Below, in pieces: positions 1 to 8,708 of a DNA stretch of 64,000 nucleotides (position 1 is the stretch's first letter; each line of letters opens with the position of its first letter). Position numbers and translations under genes: made by a program. This DNA comes from Verrucomicrobiaceae bacterium. Its GTDB lineage: Bacteria > Verrucomicrobiota > Verrucomicrobiia > Verrucomicrobiales > Verrucomicrobiaceae. The notes below the pieces were generated by a model that did not search any database, was not told where the DNA came from, and was given only the letters and a program-made list of their open reading frames with translations. Location: the NCBI GenBank assembly GCA_947507875.1, contig CANNQP010000001.1, forward strand, positions 272,684 to 336,683. The letters run 5' to 3'.

Positions 1-41
1 ACATTGTTTCACCGCTCGCTTCCCTTCCTGCGCAGCCGACC

Positions 42-413
42 TCAGATTGACGCGGATGAATCGTTGGCGTTACGGAGGCCCGCTTTCCAGCTTTTGTAGC
101 TCTCCAATTCTCGCTCAATCAGCTTCAAACAAAAGGCGATCACGGTGGCATCATCGATGTAACCGACCCCGATGATCACATCAGGAATGACATCGGCCGG
201 ATTGAGCACGTAGAGCAAAGCGAGCGCCCCTGCACTCAGCGCCCAATAGGGCACTTCGCGGTAGCGACCCGACCCGTAATCCTTCACCATCTCAAGGATA
301 AGTTTGGCCTGCCCCATCCACTGCTTCAAACGAGGCAGCTTGCTCTCGATTTCATCCGCACGCTGGGTGACTTTGGCAATATCAATGTCGTGCTGTTGAT
401 CCGAACTGGCCAT
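42..413 (-). CDS. YkvA-like DUF1232 small membrane protein
   Basis: A 123-residue protein with the DUF1232/YkvA core at about residues 50-95: a hydrophobic stretch (WALSAGALALLYVLNP), then PADVIPD and GYIDDATVI, the acidic motif typical of this family. The N-terminal 45 residues are charged and probably helical. The molecular role of the family is unknown; members are small membrane-associated proteins. It lies downstream of glnB on the same strand, but a strong terminator separates them, so it is probably expressed on its own. The ATG start gives full family length. Family call is confident; function is open. Confidence 0.82.
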   Translation of the reverse strand: MASSDQQHDIDIAKVTQRADEIESKLPRLKQWMGQAKLILEMVKDYGSGRYREVPYWALSAGALALLYVLNPADVIPDVIIGVGYIDDATVIAFCLKLIERELESYKSWKAGLRNANDSSASI

Positions 414-440
414 CGAGGTAAAAGATGTTTGTCGACCATG

Positions 441-471
441 AAAAAGCCCGCTGGAGAGTCCAGCGGGCTTT
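441..471 (-). terminator. Rho-independent terminator of glnB
   Basis: A perfect 12-bp stem (AAAGCCCGCTGG with CCAGCGGGCTTT) closes a 5-nt loop. Read on the minus strand it ends in a run of five U, and it lies 27 bp after the glnB stop codon. Confidence 0.88.
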
Positions 472-497
472 GAGAGAAAGTTAAAGAATGGAATGCA

Positions 498-974
<477 letters not shown>

Positions 975-1041
975 TTATGCGTTTCTTTTTTAGCAGGGAG
1001 GCTCGGGTTGAAAAGCAGAGCTTCTCTTCTTTAGGTAATGC

Positions 1042-1953
1042 ATGATTCTGATTTCACCATGCCGTGCGAAGCGACTGGCCATGCTTTTGGCCATTGCCGC
1101 CCATCCTCTAGGCGGAGTTTTCGCTCAAGAGGAAAGCTTTCCCCTCATCATTCGCTGGTCCGTTGGTCACGTTTACACTCAGGAAACCATCACAGATACA
1201 CTCACCGCGCTGACGGTGGCGGGCGCGTCTGAAGACCAAAAGATGAAGGTGGTCCAGACGACAGAAATCAGCGTCAAGCCATCCCCCAACGCTGGCAAAG
1301 CAGCCCGTGTGACGTTCAAGTCGCTGAAGGGCGATGTGATGCTGCGTGGAGTCAAGCACACCTTTGATTCTTCTAAGATGGCTGAGGCGAGCCCGATGAT
1401 TCAAGCGTCACTGGGCCAAAGCGTCGGGCGTTCCTTTGAATTGCATTATGATGCTGACGATCGGTTTTTGGACATTCGTGATTCATCGAGTCTAGCCGAC
1501 AAGAACCCAACGGCGCCTTCTCTGGAAACCATCGCCGAAGCTCATGATGTCGCTGAATTGTACCGACGCTCGTTGGAGATGGGACTTCCCAAGGTTCCCG
1601 TAAAAACTGGGGATCGCTGGACGACTCAGGAAACACTGAACTTTCCTAGCGCTGGCAAGGTGAACATCGAACTACGAGCCCATCTCGAATCCGTTGTGGA
1701 TCATCAAGGCAGACGCCATGCAAAAATCACCTTTGAAGGTGAGATGCGACGTGCTGATGAAGCCGTGGGCACGCGTAAGGTCACCATCGGCAAGGGCTCG
1801 CGCATGTCTGGTCAGGTGTTTTTTGATATAGACCGCGGCATGGTTTCTGAGGCTGTCTTTCGTTCAGAAATCCAACTCGAGATTCAGGGGAAAACCATTC
1901 CTGTGCGACAAAACGTAACAACCCGACTGACGGGATTCCAAAAAGCTTCCTAA
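1042..1953 (+). CDS. Secreted protein of unknown function (DUF6263-like)
   Basis: A 303-residue protein with an N-terminal signal peptide (hydrophobic AMLLAIAAHPLGGVFA followed by QEE), so it is probably exported. The rest is predicted to be beta-rich, with repeated basic/hydrophobic alternation. The layout (LIIRWSVGHVYTQE..., a central GDRW segment at about residue 195 and a C-terminal FFDIDRGMVSEA segment) recalls the DUF6263 family of periplasmic proteins seen in Planctomycetes and Verrucomicrobia. No catalytic motif is visible. It is transcribed divergently from glnB and followed by an MFS gene 129 bp downstream. The family link is from memory of the pattern. Confidence 0.65.
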   Translation: MILISPCRAKRLAMLLAIAAHPLGGVFAQEESFPLIIRWSVGHVYTQETITDTLTALTVAGASEDQKMKVVQTTEISVKPSPNAGKAARVTFKSLKGDVMLRGVKHTFDSSKMAEASPMIQASLGQSVGRSFELHYDADDRFLDIRDSSSLADKNPTAPSLETIAEAHDVAELYRRSLEMGLPKVPVKTGDRWTTQETLNFPSAGKVNIELRAHLESVVDHQGRRHAKITFEGEMRRADEAVGTRKVTIGKGSRMSGQVFFDIDRGMVSEAVFRSEIQLEIQGKTIPVRQNVTTRLTGFQKAS

Positions 1954-2082
1954 GCTTGTCGCATAACGAACCGATGCCATCGTGAAGAAGTCGTGGCTTC
2001 CTTGATTGCAGGCCACTCGTCAGATCGTTACTAAGCGCAGTCTGCTTGGCTTTTGCTCTGCCCTGAACTCCTCTTCTCACGC

Positions 2083-3300
2083 ATGTCTCCTACTCATCGC
2101 ACGGCCTGGTTTGCTGTGGTCTTGCTGTTTCCTGTCGCCCTGTTGAATTACCTGGATCGTCAGATGTTGGCGACCATGAAAAGCTCCATGGTGGCTGAGA
2201 TCGAAGGCCTGAGCACCGATGCACAGTGGGGACTGGTTCTCGCTTCGTTCAAATGGGTTTATGCCGTCCTGAGCCCAGTAGGAGGCTACATCGCTGACCG
2301 CTTTAGCCGGAGGCATGTGATCTCTGTCAGTCTTTTTGCATGGTCCGTGGTCACTTGGATGACAGGCCATGTCACCCACTATGAGGGACTCGTGACCACA
2401 CGGGCACTGATGGGCATCAGCGAGGCATTCTACATTCCTGCTGCTCTGGCCTTGATCTCAGATTATCACATGGGCAGCACCCGCTCTCGTGCCGTCGGGT
2501 TGCATCAAACGGGCATTTATTTTGGGCTCATTTTGGGTGGCTACGCCGGTTTCGTAGCTGACTCACCAACGTTGGGCTGGCGCTGGGCCTTTGATGCAGC
2601 TGGGCTTATTGGCATCGCCTATGCCTGGCCGCTTTTCATTCTACTAAAAAACCCGCCCAAAATCCAGCAAGCCACCGACACAAAACAAACGCCTTTGGCT
2701 GCATTCAGTGAGCTGATGAAGAACCGTCATTTCATTCTTCTGGTGCTGTATTTCACGCTACCCGCTATCGCCGGTTGGGTGATCAAAGACTGGATGCCCG
2801 TGATTTTAAAAAATCAGTTTCATCTCACCCAGGGCGAAGCAGGAAAAGTGGCTGTTTTGTATGTTCAAATCGCCTCAATCGTGGGTGCCCTGACTGGCGG
2901 CATTCTGGCGGATCGCTGGATGCGCCGCACACAGCGTGGACGCATCTACACCAGCGCACTTGGCATGGTGCTGTTCCTTCCTGCCCTTTTCGGTCTCGGC
3001 GCCCCAGGCACGTTGACGCTCGCCGTGTTTTTTTTGATGCTATTCGGCATCGGCTGGGGTTTTTTCGACTGCAACAACATGCCCATTCTGAGTCAAATCA
3101 CCCGGCCAGAAGTGCGTGCCACCGGCTATGGCCTCATGAACTTGGTGAGTATCTCTTGTGGAGGCTTGGGCGACTGGGGCTTCGGAATTTTGCGTGACCG
3201 AGGCGTGCCGCTAACGATGATCTTTGGCTGCTTCACCGGGGTCGCCTTACTGTCTCTGCTGGTGGTGATGCTGATCCGCCCCCCTGAAAACCAGCCTTGA
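2083..3300 (+). CDS. MFS transporter (hexuronate/organic anion type)
   Basis: A major facilitator protein of about 405 residues with some 12 hydrophobic segments. The N-terminal FPVALLNYLDRQML is typical of the anion:cation symporter (ExuT/GudP-like) group, where an Asp-Arg pair lies in helix 1. A motif-A-like GGYIADRFSRR follows helix 2, and a second copy, GGILADRWMRR, starts the second half. I chose the ATG at 2083 because it places TAWFAVVLLF directly at the N-terminus; a frame-open start 30 bp upstream adds ten unlikely residues. The substrate cannot be read from sequence; sugar acids are the usual guess. It converges on rnhB with a 34-bp gap. Confidence 0.85.
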   Translation: MSPTHRTAWFAVVLLFPVALLNYLDRQMLATMKSSMVAEIEGLSTDAQWGLVLASFKWVYAVLSPVGGYIADRFSRRHVISVSLFAWSVVTWMTGHVTHYEGLVTTRALMGISEAFYIPAALALISDYHMGSTRSRAVGLHQTGIYFGLILGGYAGFVADSPTLGWRWAFDAAGLIGIAYAWPLFILLKNPPKIQQATDTKQTPLAAFSELMKNRHFILLVLYFTLPAIAGWVIKDWMPVILKNQFHLTQGEAGKVAVLYVQIASIVGALTGGILADRWMRRTQRGRIYTSALGMVLFLPALFGLGAPGTLTLAVFFLMLFGIGWGFFDCNNMPILSQITRPEVRATGYGLMNLVSISCGGLGDWGFGILRDRGVPLTMIFGCFTGVALLSLLVVMLIRPPENQP

Positions 3301-3334
3301 TCCTTGTCTTGTTCATCGAGGCAAAACCGATCCG

Positions 3335-3952
3335 TCAGATCAACTCCAGCTCGAGTTGGGCCACCGGGGCAAAGCTGCGGCGGTGCTCGGGACAGGGTCC
3401 CAAACGCTTCAACGCCTGACGATGCGCTAGCGTCGGATAACCTTTGTGAATCTCAAAACCATAGCCTGGGTAGCGATCTGCCATGGCCAACATGAGACGA
3501 TCTCGACGCACCTTGGCGATGATGCTGGCCGCCGCGATGCTGTAGCTGAGACTATCTCCTTTCACCAAAGCCAGCTGATGAATGGGAAAGTCACGCACAG
3601 GTTTGCCATCAATGAGGGCAGCCTCCGGCTTGGGCCGCAAAGCCTGCACACAGCGTCGCATGCCCGACCAGGTGGCCTGAAGGATGTTGATTCGATCGAT
3701 CTCAGCTACCTCAACCATTTCCGCGTGCCAGTGAATGTCTGGGTGTGCCGTTAGCTCCTCATACAAGGCCTCACGGCGCTTTTCACTAAGCTGCTTTGAA
3801 TCATTCAAGCGTGGATGGCTAAAACCTCTCGGCAAAATGACAGCGGCGACACTGACGGGACCAGCGAGGGGCCCGCGCCCCGCTTCATCGACGCCAGCAA
3901 CAAAGCGGAAACCCGAGGCTAATAGGGTATGTTCGTGATCAAGACTTGGCAT
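3335..3952 (-). CDS. rnhB: Ribonuclease HII
   Basis: Endonuclease that cuts the RNA strand of RNA-DNA hybrids and removes single ribonucleotides from DNA. The 205-residue length is normal. The first catalytic pair is in [13 protein letters not shown] (residues 20-32), with SVAAVILP following. Further family motifs are [18 protein letters not shown], the [18 protein letters not shown] segment with its active-site Asp, and [11 protein letters not shown] near the C-terminus. It stands alone between two genes of opposite or separated context. Confidence 0.96.
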   Translation of the reverse strand: MPSLDHEHTLLASGFRFVAGVDEAGRGPLAGPVSVAAVILPRGFSHPRLNDSKQLSEKRREALYEELTAHPDIHWHAEMVEVAEIDRINILQATWSGMRRCVQALRPKPEAALIDGKPVRDFPIHQLALVKGDSLSYSIAAASIIAKVRRDRLMLAMADRYPGYGFEIHKGYPTLAHRQALKRLGPCPEHRRSFAPVAQLELELI

Positions 3953-4011
3953 TCCATCTCGAAATAGACCAGGGAATCGAAAAACGAAAAGCCTACTTTT
4001 GCAGCAGCGAC

Positions 4012-4854
4012 TTACTTCAAGGTGAGTTCCTCCATCACCGAGCGCAGTCGCTCGTGAGTTCCTGCCACCATACGCTGAGTCGGTGCTCCAGCTTTAGGAT
4101 TGCTCCAGGTTTGCTCTAAATCAGCCAACAGTGTGATCAGCGGTTGTAACAAAGCCGAACGGCGAGTGAAGTCACTCAAAGTCGAAAAATCATGCCTCAA
4201 TTCGGCAAGCAAGGCGGGTGAACCAATGCAGAGCGGCCGTTTGTCCACCTCAGGGGTCTCAACGACCAATTTGGACACAATTTCCAGCGAACGTATCCAG
4301 GCACCGAGGCTTACCAAGACCGCGAGATCTTCATCCATTTGCTCGCGCAAAATGCGCATCATCTCCAGATGTCCATCAATGATCTCTTGGCGCAGCCCCT
4401 TCCATTCATCCATTTCTGCCATCTTGGCCTGCGCCATTAGCCGCGGCATGATCCGATCTCCCATACCCAGGGTGCGGCAACAGGCGACGATGTCTTGATT
4501 ATTGTTGCGGAACTGCTGTGCATCGCCTGCCTCCCAAATCAAAAAGCTCTCTCCGATCAGGCTGCCTAAAGTGAAGCCCGTCTTGCAGCGATCCGAACTT
4601 GGCGTCAGCGGCAGCCTAGGTCGGAAAAGCGAACGCCAGCGGGCCTTCGTGTGCCGCCCCGCCATCTCCAAAAAGTCCACGGGTGTCTGATCCTCGGTCC
4701 AAAACACTGGCCTTGCGATGAATTCACCCGCACTCGCCGCGATAGAATCCTGGCCATCTTGAGTCGCCACACTCGACGCAACGACTTGCGCCCACAGCGC
4801 ACCTGCCCCGAGGACGAGGCCAAGTGAGCAGAATCGTAAAAAACAGGGGGGCAT
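4012..4854 (-). CDS. Secreted protein of unknown function
   Basis: I do not recognise this protein. From the ATG at 4854 it has 280 residues and begins with a signal peptide (MPPCFLRFCSLGLVLGAGALWAQ). A frame-open start 69 bp upstream adds 23 residues ahead of that signal and is less likely. The mature part looks largely helical, with several Cys (CKTG, CCRTLG, CIGSP). Central segments such as MDEWKGLRQEIIDGHLEMMRI and the C-terminal LLQPLITLLADLEQTW have amphipathic spacing. It could be a periplasmic helical-bundle protein. No catalytic motif is visible and it has no operon partner: rnhB ends 59 bp downstream on the same strand, and the next gene upstream is divergent. Confidence 0.6.
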   Translation of the reverse strand: MPPCFLRFCSLGLVLGAGALWAQVVASSVATQDGQDSIAASAGEFIARPVFWTEDQTPVDFLEMAGRHTKARWRSLFRPRLPLTPSSDRCKTGFTLGSLIGESFLIWEAGDAQQFRNNNQDIVACCRTLGMGDRIMPRLMAQAKMAEMDEWKGLRQEIIDGHLEMMRILREQMDEDLAVLVSLGAWIRSLEIVSKLVVETPEVDKRPLCIGSPALLAELRHDFSTLSDFTRRSALLQPLITLLADLEQTWSNPKAGAPTQRMVAGTHERLRSVMEELTLK

Positions 4855-5027
4855 GCAAAGAGGCGTGAAAGGAATCGAAAGAATCTGACTTCGATGCATC
4901 CAAAACGCGTCCTGTTCAATCATTTAACCTCACTAAAGTAATTGGACGTTAACAATGAATGCTCATTTGAACGCATCACAGCATTTCTTCTTGGCAAAAC
5001 CAAGCCTGGCAAGCATGGAGATTCGTC

Positions 5028-5981
5028 ATGAAAATTGTCCTACTCGACGCCCACACCGCCAATCCTGGAGACCTTTCCTGGGCCCCGTTAGAAGCCATTG
5101 CTCCTTGCGACATCTATCCACGAACCCCTCTGGCAGAGACGGTCGCACGTTGCCAAGATGCGGAAATCATCATCACCAACAAAGCTCCTTTAACCCGCGA
5201 CCTTCTCACCGCTCTACCCCGCTTACGCTACATTGGCGTCACGGCCACCGGGTATAACATTGTCGATACCGTGGCCGCTAGAGAACTGGGCATCACCGTT
5301 ACCAATGTGCCAGGCTACAGCACGCCAGCTGTTGCTCAGCTCGTCTTTTCTCTCCTGCTTGAGCTTACGAATCATGTTGGCCACCATGCCGCTACGGTAA
5401 GGTCCGGTCGCTGGGCCGAGTGCCCAGATTTTTGCTACTGGGATCATCCCGTGATTGAACTTCGTGGACGAACGTTGGGTATCATTGGTTATGGCGATAT
5501 CGGCAGCGCTGTCGCACGTATCGCGACGGCGTTTGGCATGAAGGTTCTGGCTAGCCGCCGCGAGTGGAAGACCCCACCTCCTGAAGGGGTCACCCCAGCA
5601 AGCCTGGATGAAGTTTTCTCACAAAGTGATGCCATCACGTTGCACTGTCCACTGACAGAGGCCACCAAGCACCTGATCAATAACCGTACACTTGAGCTGA
5701 TGAAACCTACAGCGTTTCTCATCAATACCGGACGCGGTCCCCTGGTCGATGAAGTCGCTCTGGCATGTGCCCTCAATGAAGGTCGTATTGCTGGAGCTGG
5801 GCTAGACGTCCTCAGCCTTGAGCCACCTCAGCCAGGGCATCCACTTTTCACGGCACCGAATTGCCTAATCACCCCACACATCGGCTGGGCTAGCCGAGAG
5901 GCCAGGATTCGTCTGATTGCCGCCGTAGCGGAAAATCTGCACGCCTTTTTGGCAGGTCGGCCAATTCACGTTGTCAATTGA
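5028..5981 (+). CDS. D-2-hydroxyacid dehydrogenase (hydroxypyruvate/glycerate type)
   Basis: NAD(P)-dependent dehydrogenase of the D-isomer 2-hydroxyacid family, 317 residues. The Rossmann nucleotide-binding motif is GIIGYGDIGSAVA (about 151-163), followed by the family signatures LHCPLTEATKHLIN and MKPTAFLINTGRGPLVDE. The active-site Arg, Glu and His are in NTGRGPLVDE, DVLSLEPP and TPHIGWAS. The N-terminal VLLDAHTANPGDLSW and the overall length fit hydroxypyruvate reductase/glycerate dehydrogenase (HprA-like), but substrate assignment within this family is uncertain. It is preceded by a divergent secreted-protein gene and followed by 174 bp without a gene. Confidence 0.9.
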   Translation: MKIVLLDAHTANPGDLSWAPLEAIAPCDIYPRTPLAETVARCQDAEIIITNKAPLTRDLLTALPRLRYIGVTATGYNIVDTVAARELGITVTNVPGYSTPAVAQLVFSLLLELTNHVGHHAATVRSGRWAECPDFCYWDHPVIELRGRTLGIIGYGDIGSAVARIATAFGMKVLASRREWKTPPPEGVTPASLDEVFSQSDAITLHCPLTEATKHLINNRTLELMKPTAFLINTGRGPLVDEVALACALNEGRIAGAGLDVLSLEPPQPGHPLFTAPNCLITPHIGWASREARIRLIAAVAENLHAFLAGRPIHVVN

Positions 5982-6155
5982 GTCCATGATAAGAGGCGCA
6001 TGCCCCTAAGACCATGACTGAATCCCCACCAAAGCCAGACTGCCAGAGGTTTTAGAAGTCACGAGATCACACTGATTCGTTTTAAGATGGATTCGAGAAT
6101 CGTCACAAAGTAAGCGTTTGGTCCCCCTTGCGTCACCTCCTCGCTGTTCGTCCCC

Positions 6156-8621
6156 ATGCCGTATCTGGCCTTCAATCTCTATGACGGTAATGAGTTCGTT
6201 TTCGATATCCTCGAAAAGCGTCTTTCCATAGGCAGAGATTCAAACAACGAACTCGTCATCGACAACACCTACATCTCCAGCTTTCACGCCGAGTTGATAT
6301 GGAAGTCGGAGGGCAAGTACGAAGTTGTCGATCTCCAATCCGCTAACGGCACTTTTGTGAACGGCCAGCGAATTGAGCGCTGCGAAGTGCGCTTTGGTGA
6401 CAAGATTCGGTTCGGCCAGCTTGATGCTCAGTTTCGGGAACACGCGTCCAAGGACGACTTGCCCGTGAGTTTGCCACAGCATGGGCTCGACAGCAAAAAC
6501 ACGCAGGCACCTAGCGCTGGTCGTCGTGGTGATACAGAGAGTATTCCCGTGCAGGACCTGCCAGCAGAGAGAAAAACGCAAATTCAGGCCTTTAGCCATG
6601 ATCGTGATGGAGCCTGCGCTCCTAACGAATCGGCCTCCAGCCCATGTCGAGAAAGTGAGGAACATCTGAATCGCTTGAGGTCTGAGATCCTAGAACTGAA
6701 AAAGGAACTGCAATCGCTCAGCCAAGACAAGCTAGCTACCTCCGCCGCACTCGAACGAGTGCAGGGGGATCGCAATACAGCCAGCGCCCAACTGGACAAA
6801 CTACGCGCCGAATACAATACCCTACAAAAGAGCTTCAGCGAAACGCAACGAGACCAAGAGGCAGCGCTGAAAGTCCAGCAAATGCAGGCTGATGAAGCCG
6901 AAGCACGCCTAAAGGAACTGACCGCCAAAGCCGCTCTAGCAGACCATTGCATCCAAGAACTGGCCGAAAGGCAAAAACAACTCAGCGAAGTCAGCGCCCA
7001 GTGCAAAGAAACCGAGAAACTCCGCCAAGATGCAGCCCATGCCCTGGAGGGGCTAGAGAAGCAGAAAGAAGCTTTAAAAAGTGAACTCACCACGCTGGAA
7101 GAACGCATTCTTGCGGGCAATGCGCAAATCCATGAGCTAGCCAATCAGGTCAACGCTGAGGAAATCCGAGCAGCCGAGGTTAGGGCAAATCTTCACAAAG
7201 CAACGGCCGCCCTTAGTTTGGCTGAGATGCGTCGCAACGAAGCGGAAACAGCAGCTGCAAACGCTCGAGAGGAAGACAAAACCTTGCGTAAATCGATCCC
7301 AGCCATGCGCATCGAAATGGCAGAGCTGCAAGCGGCACTGACGAAGCTAACGCATGAACACGATGAAGCCTCCCAATACGTGACGCGCCTGAATCTAGGC
7401 AGCGACGAATCTCAGAAGAAGATCACCCTTCTTCAGCAGCAGATTTCTCAACTCGAAGAAGCTCAGCGACTGCGAGAAGAACGTCTCATGAAAGCTCAGG
7501 CGGATGTCGATGCCGAGGCCACCCGACTGAAAACGGTACAAGAAAAAACGGCTGAGGCCGAAACCGTGCTGAACACGATCGAAAAAGAGCTAAGGGAAAG
7601 CCGCAGCCGTGCCGACAGCAGCCGCACACAAGTCACCCTACTTGATGCTGACCTTAAAGCCCGCCTGGATCAAATCGAAACCCTGAAGCTCGAAGAGGCA
7701 AGACTTTTCCACCTCTCTCAATCTCATAGTACGGATATCCATGCGGCCAAGCCCCTACTGGATGAGATTCAGGGCAAAATCTGCCTCGAAGAAAAACGCC
7801 TCAGCGACTACACCCAGGTAGGTGGCCAGATCTTGAGCCTTGGTGACTCACTAGCCAGACTCGAAACGCGCTACAATGAAATCTCACGCAGCGTGAGTGA
7901 GGCAACCGAACGGGAACTAGCGCTTCAAATTAAGATCAGCGCTCTTCAGGAAACCTGCGCTCGAGAACAGCATCGCCTGGAACAAATCCGCAAGGATGGC
8001 CAGCGTCTCGGAAGCCCTGTTGGCCACCCCGTGACCGAAGAGCCCCACCATCGTCTCGCTAGCCTCAATCGCCAAATTCAAGATCAGCTCGCCCAGAGTG
8101 AGCGGCTAAAAAACGAGATAGCCATGCTGAGACAGCGACGAGCCGAATTCGCGCTGGCTGAATCTCAGATCAAGCATTGGCAAGAGATTGAATGCCGGAT
8201 GCGAAGCCAACTGCATGAACTGGAAGAGAAGCACGAAATCATGCGCCGGTGCTTACCTTTGCATGAAGGCACCCTCATTGCGTTGGCTCACGACCTTATC
8301 AAACGCATGGATGGCATCGACACACTCGCCTCTCACCACGCCGGTGAGAACCGTGGTGATGTCGTCGCTCAGCTTCTGACCGTGAAGGCCTCGTTTGAGG
8401 ACCTGTTGTTCCACTACGGCGTCCGTCAGATCAACTTCGCAACTGGCACCGAAGTGGATCCGCAGATGAGGCCTTGCATTAGCATCGTGGATAGCATTCC
8501 TGGAGAAGGAAAGGCACGAGTCGTACAAACCTGCCGTGTCGGTTATGCCTACTCATGCGAAGACGGCCGTGAGGTGATTCTGAGAAAAGTCGAAGTCAGA
8601 ACCTCAAGCCAATCAGGCTAA
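6156..8621 (+). CDS. FHA domain - coiled coil - GrpE-like C-terminal protein
   Basis: An 821-residue protein in three parts. Residues about 20-90 form a forkhead-associated (phosphothreonine-binding) domain with the conserved GRDSNNELVI, SSFHAEL and SANGTFVNG motifs. Residues about 165-690 are a long charged coiled coil rich in Glu, Lys, Gln, Ala and Leu. The last 110 residues match the layout of the GrpE nucleotide-exchange factor: a helix (LIALAHDLIKRMDGID), a second helix ending in LLFHYGVRQINF, a VDP motif, and a small beta domain with VVQTCRVGYAY and VILRKVEV. No signal peptide or membrane segment is visible, so it is probably cytoplasmic. FHA is certain. The GrpE link is my pattern reading and needs a profile search. 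An alternative is a structural or cell-polarity scaffold. Confidence 0.85.
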   Translation: MPYLAFNLYDGNEFVFDILEKRLSIGRDSNNELVIDNTYISSFHAELIWKSEGKYEVVDLQSANGTFVNGQRIERCEVRFGDKIRFGQLDAQFREHASKDDLPVSLPQHGLDSKNTQAPSAGRRGDTESIPVQDLPAERKTQIQAFSHDRDGACAPNESASSPCRESEEHLNRLRSEILELKKELQSLSQDKLATSAALERVQGDRNTASAQLDKLRAEYNTLQKSFSETQRDQEAALKVQQMQADEAEARLKELTAKAALADHCIQELAERQKQLSEVSAQCKETEKLRQDAAHALEGLEKQKEALKSELTTLEERILAGNAQIHELANQVNAEEIRAAEVRANLHKATAALSLAEMRRNEAETAAANAREEDKTLRKSIPAMRIEMAELQAALTKLTHEHDEASQYVTRLNLGSDESQKKITLLQQQISQLEEAQRLREERLMKAQADVDAEATRLKTVQEKTAEAETVLNTIEKELRESRSRADSSRTQVTLLDADLKARLDQIETLKLEEARLFHLSQSHSTDIHAAKPLLDEIQGKICLEEKRLSDYTQVGGQILSLGDSLARLETRYNEISRSVSEATERELALQIKISALQETCAREQHRLEQIRKDGQRLGSPVGHPVTEEPHHRLASLNRQIQDQLAQSERLKNEIAMLRQRRAEFALAESQIKHWQEIECRMRSQLHELEEKHEIMRRCLPLHEGTLIALAHDLIKRMDGIDTLASHHAGENRGDVVAQLLTVKASFEDLLFHYGVRQINFATGTEVDPQMRPCISIVDSIPGEGKARVVQTCRVGYAYSCEDGREVILRKVEVRTSSQSG

Positions 8622-8708
8622 GGCAAGTGCGCGATGGCCGACATGCACGAAGTACTGCAAACGCCGCGCAACCCGCTTCTGTAAAAAGCGTTTAGCTGGG
8701 CTCCGTTC

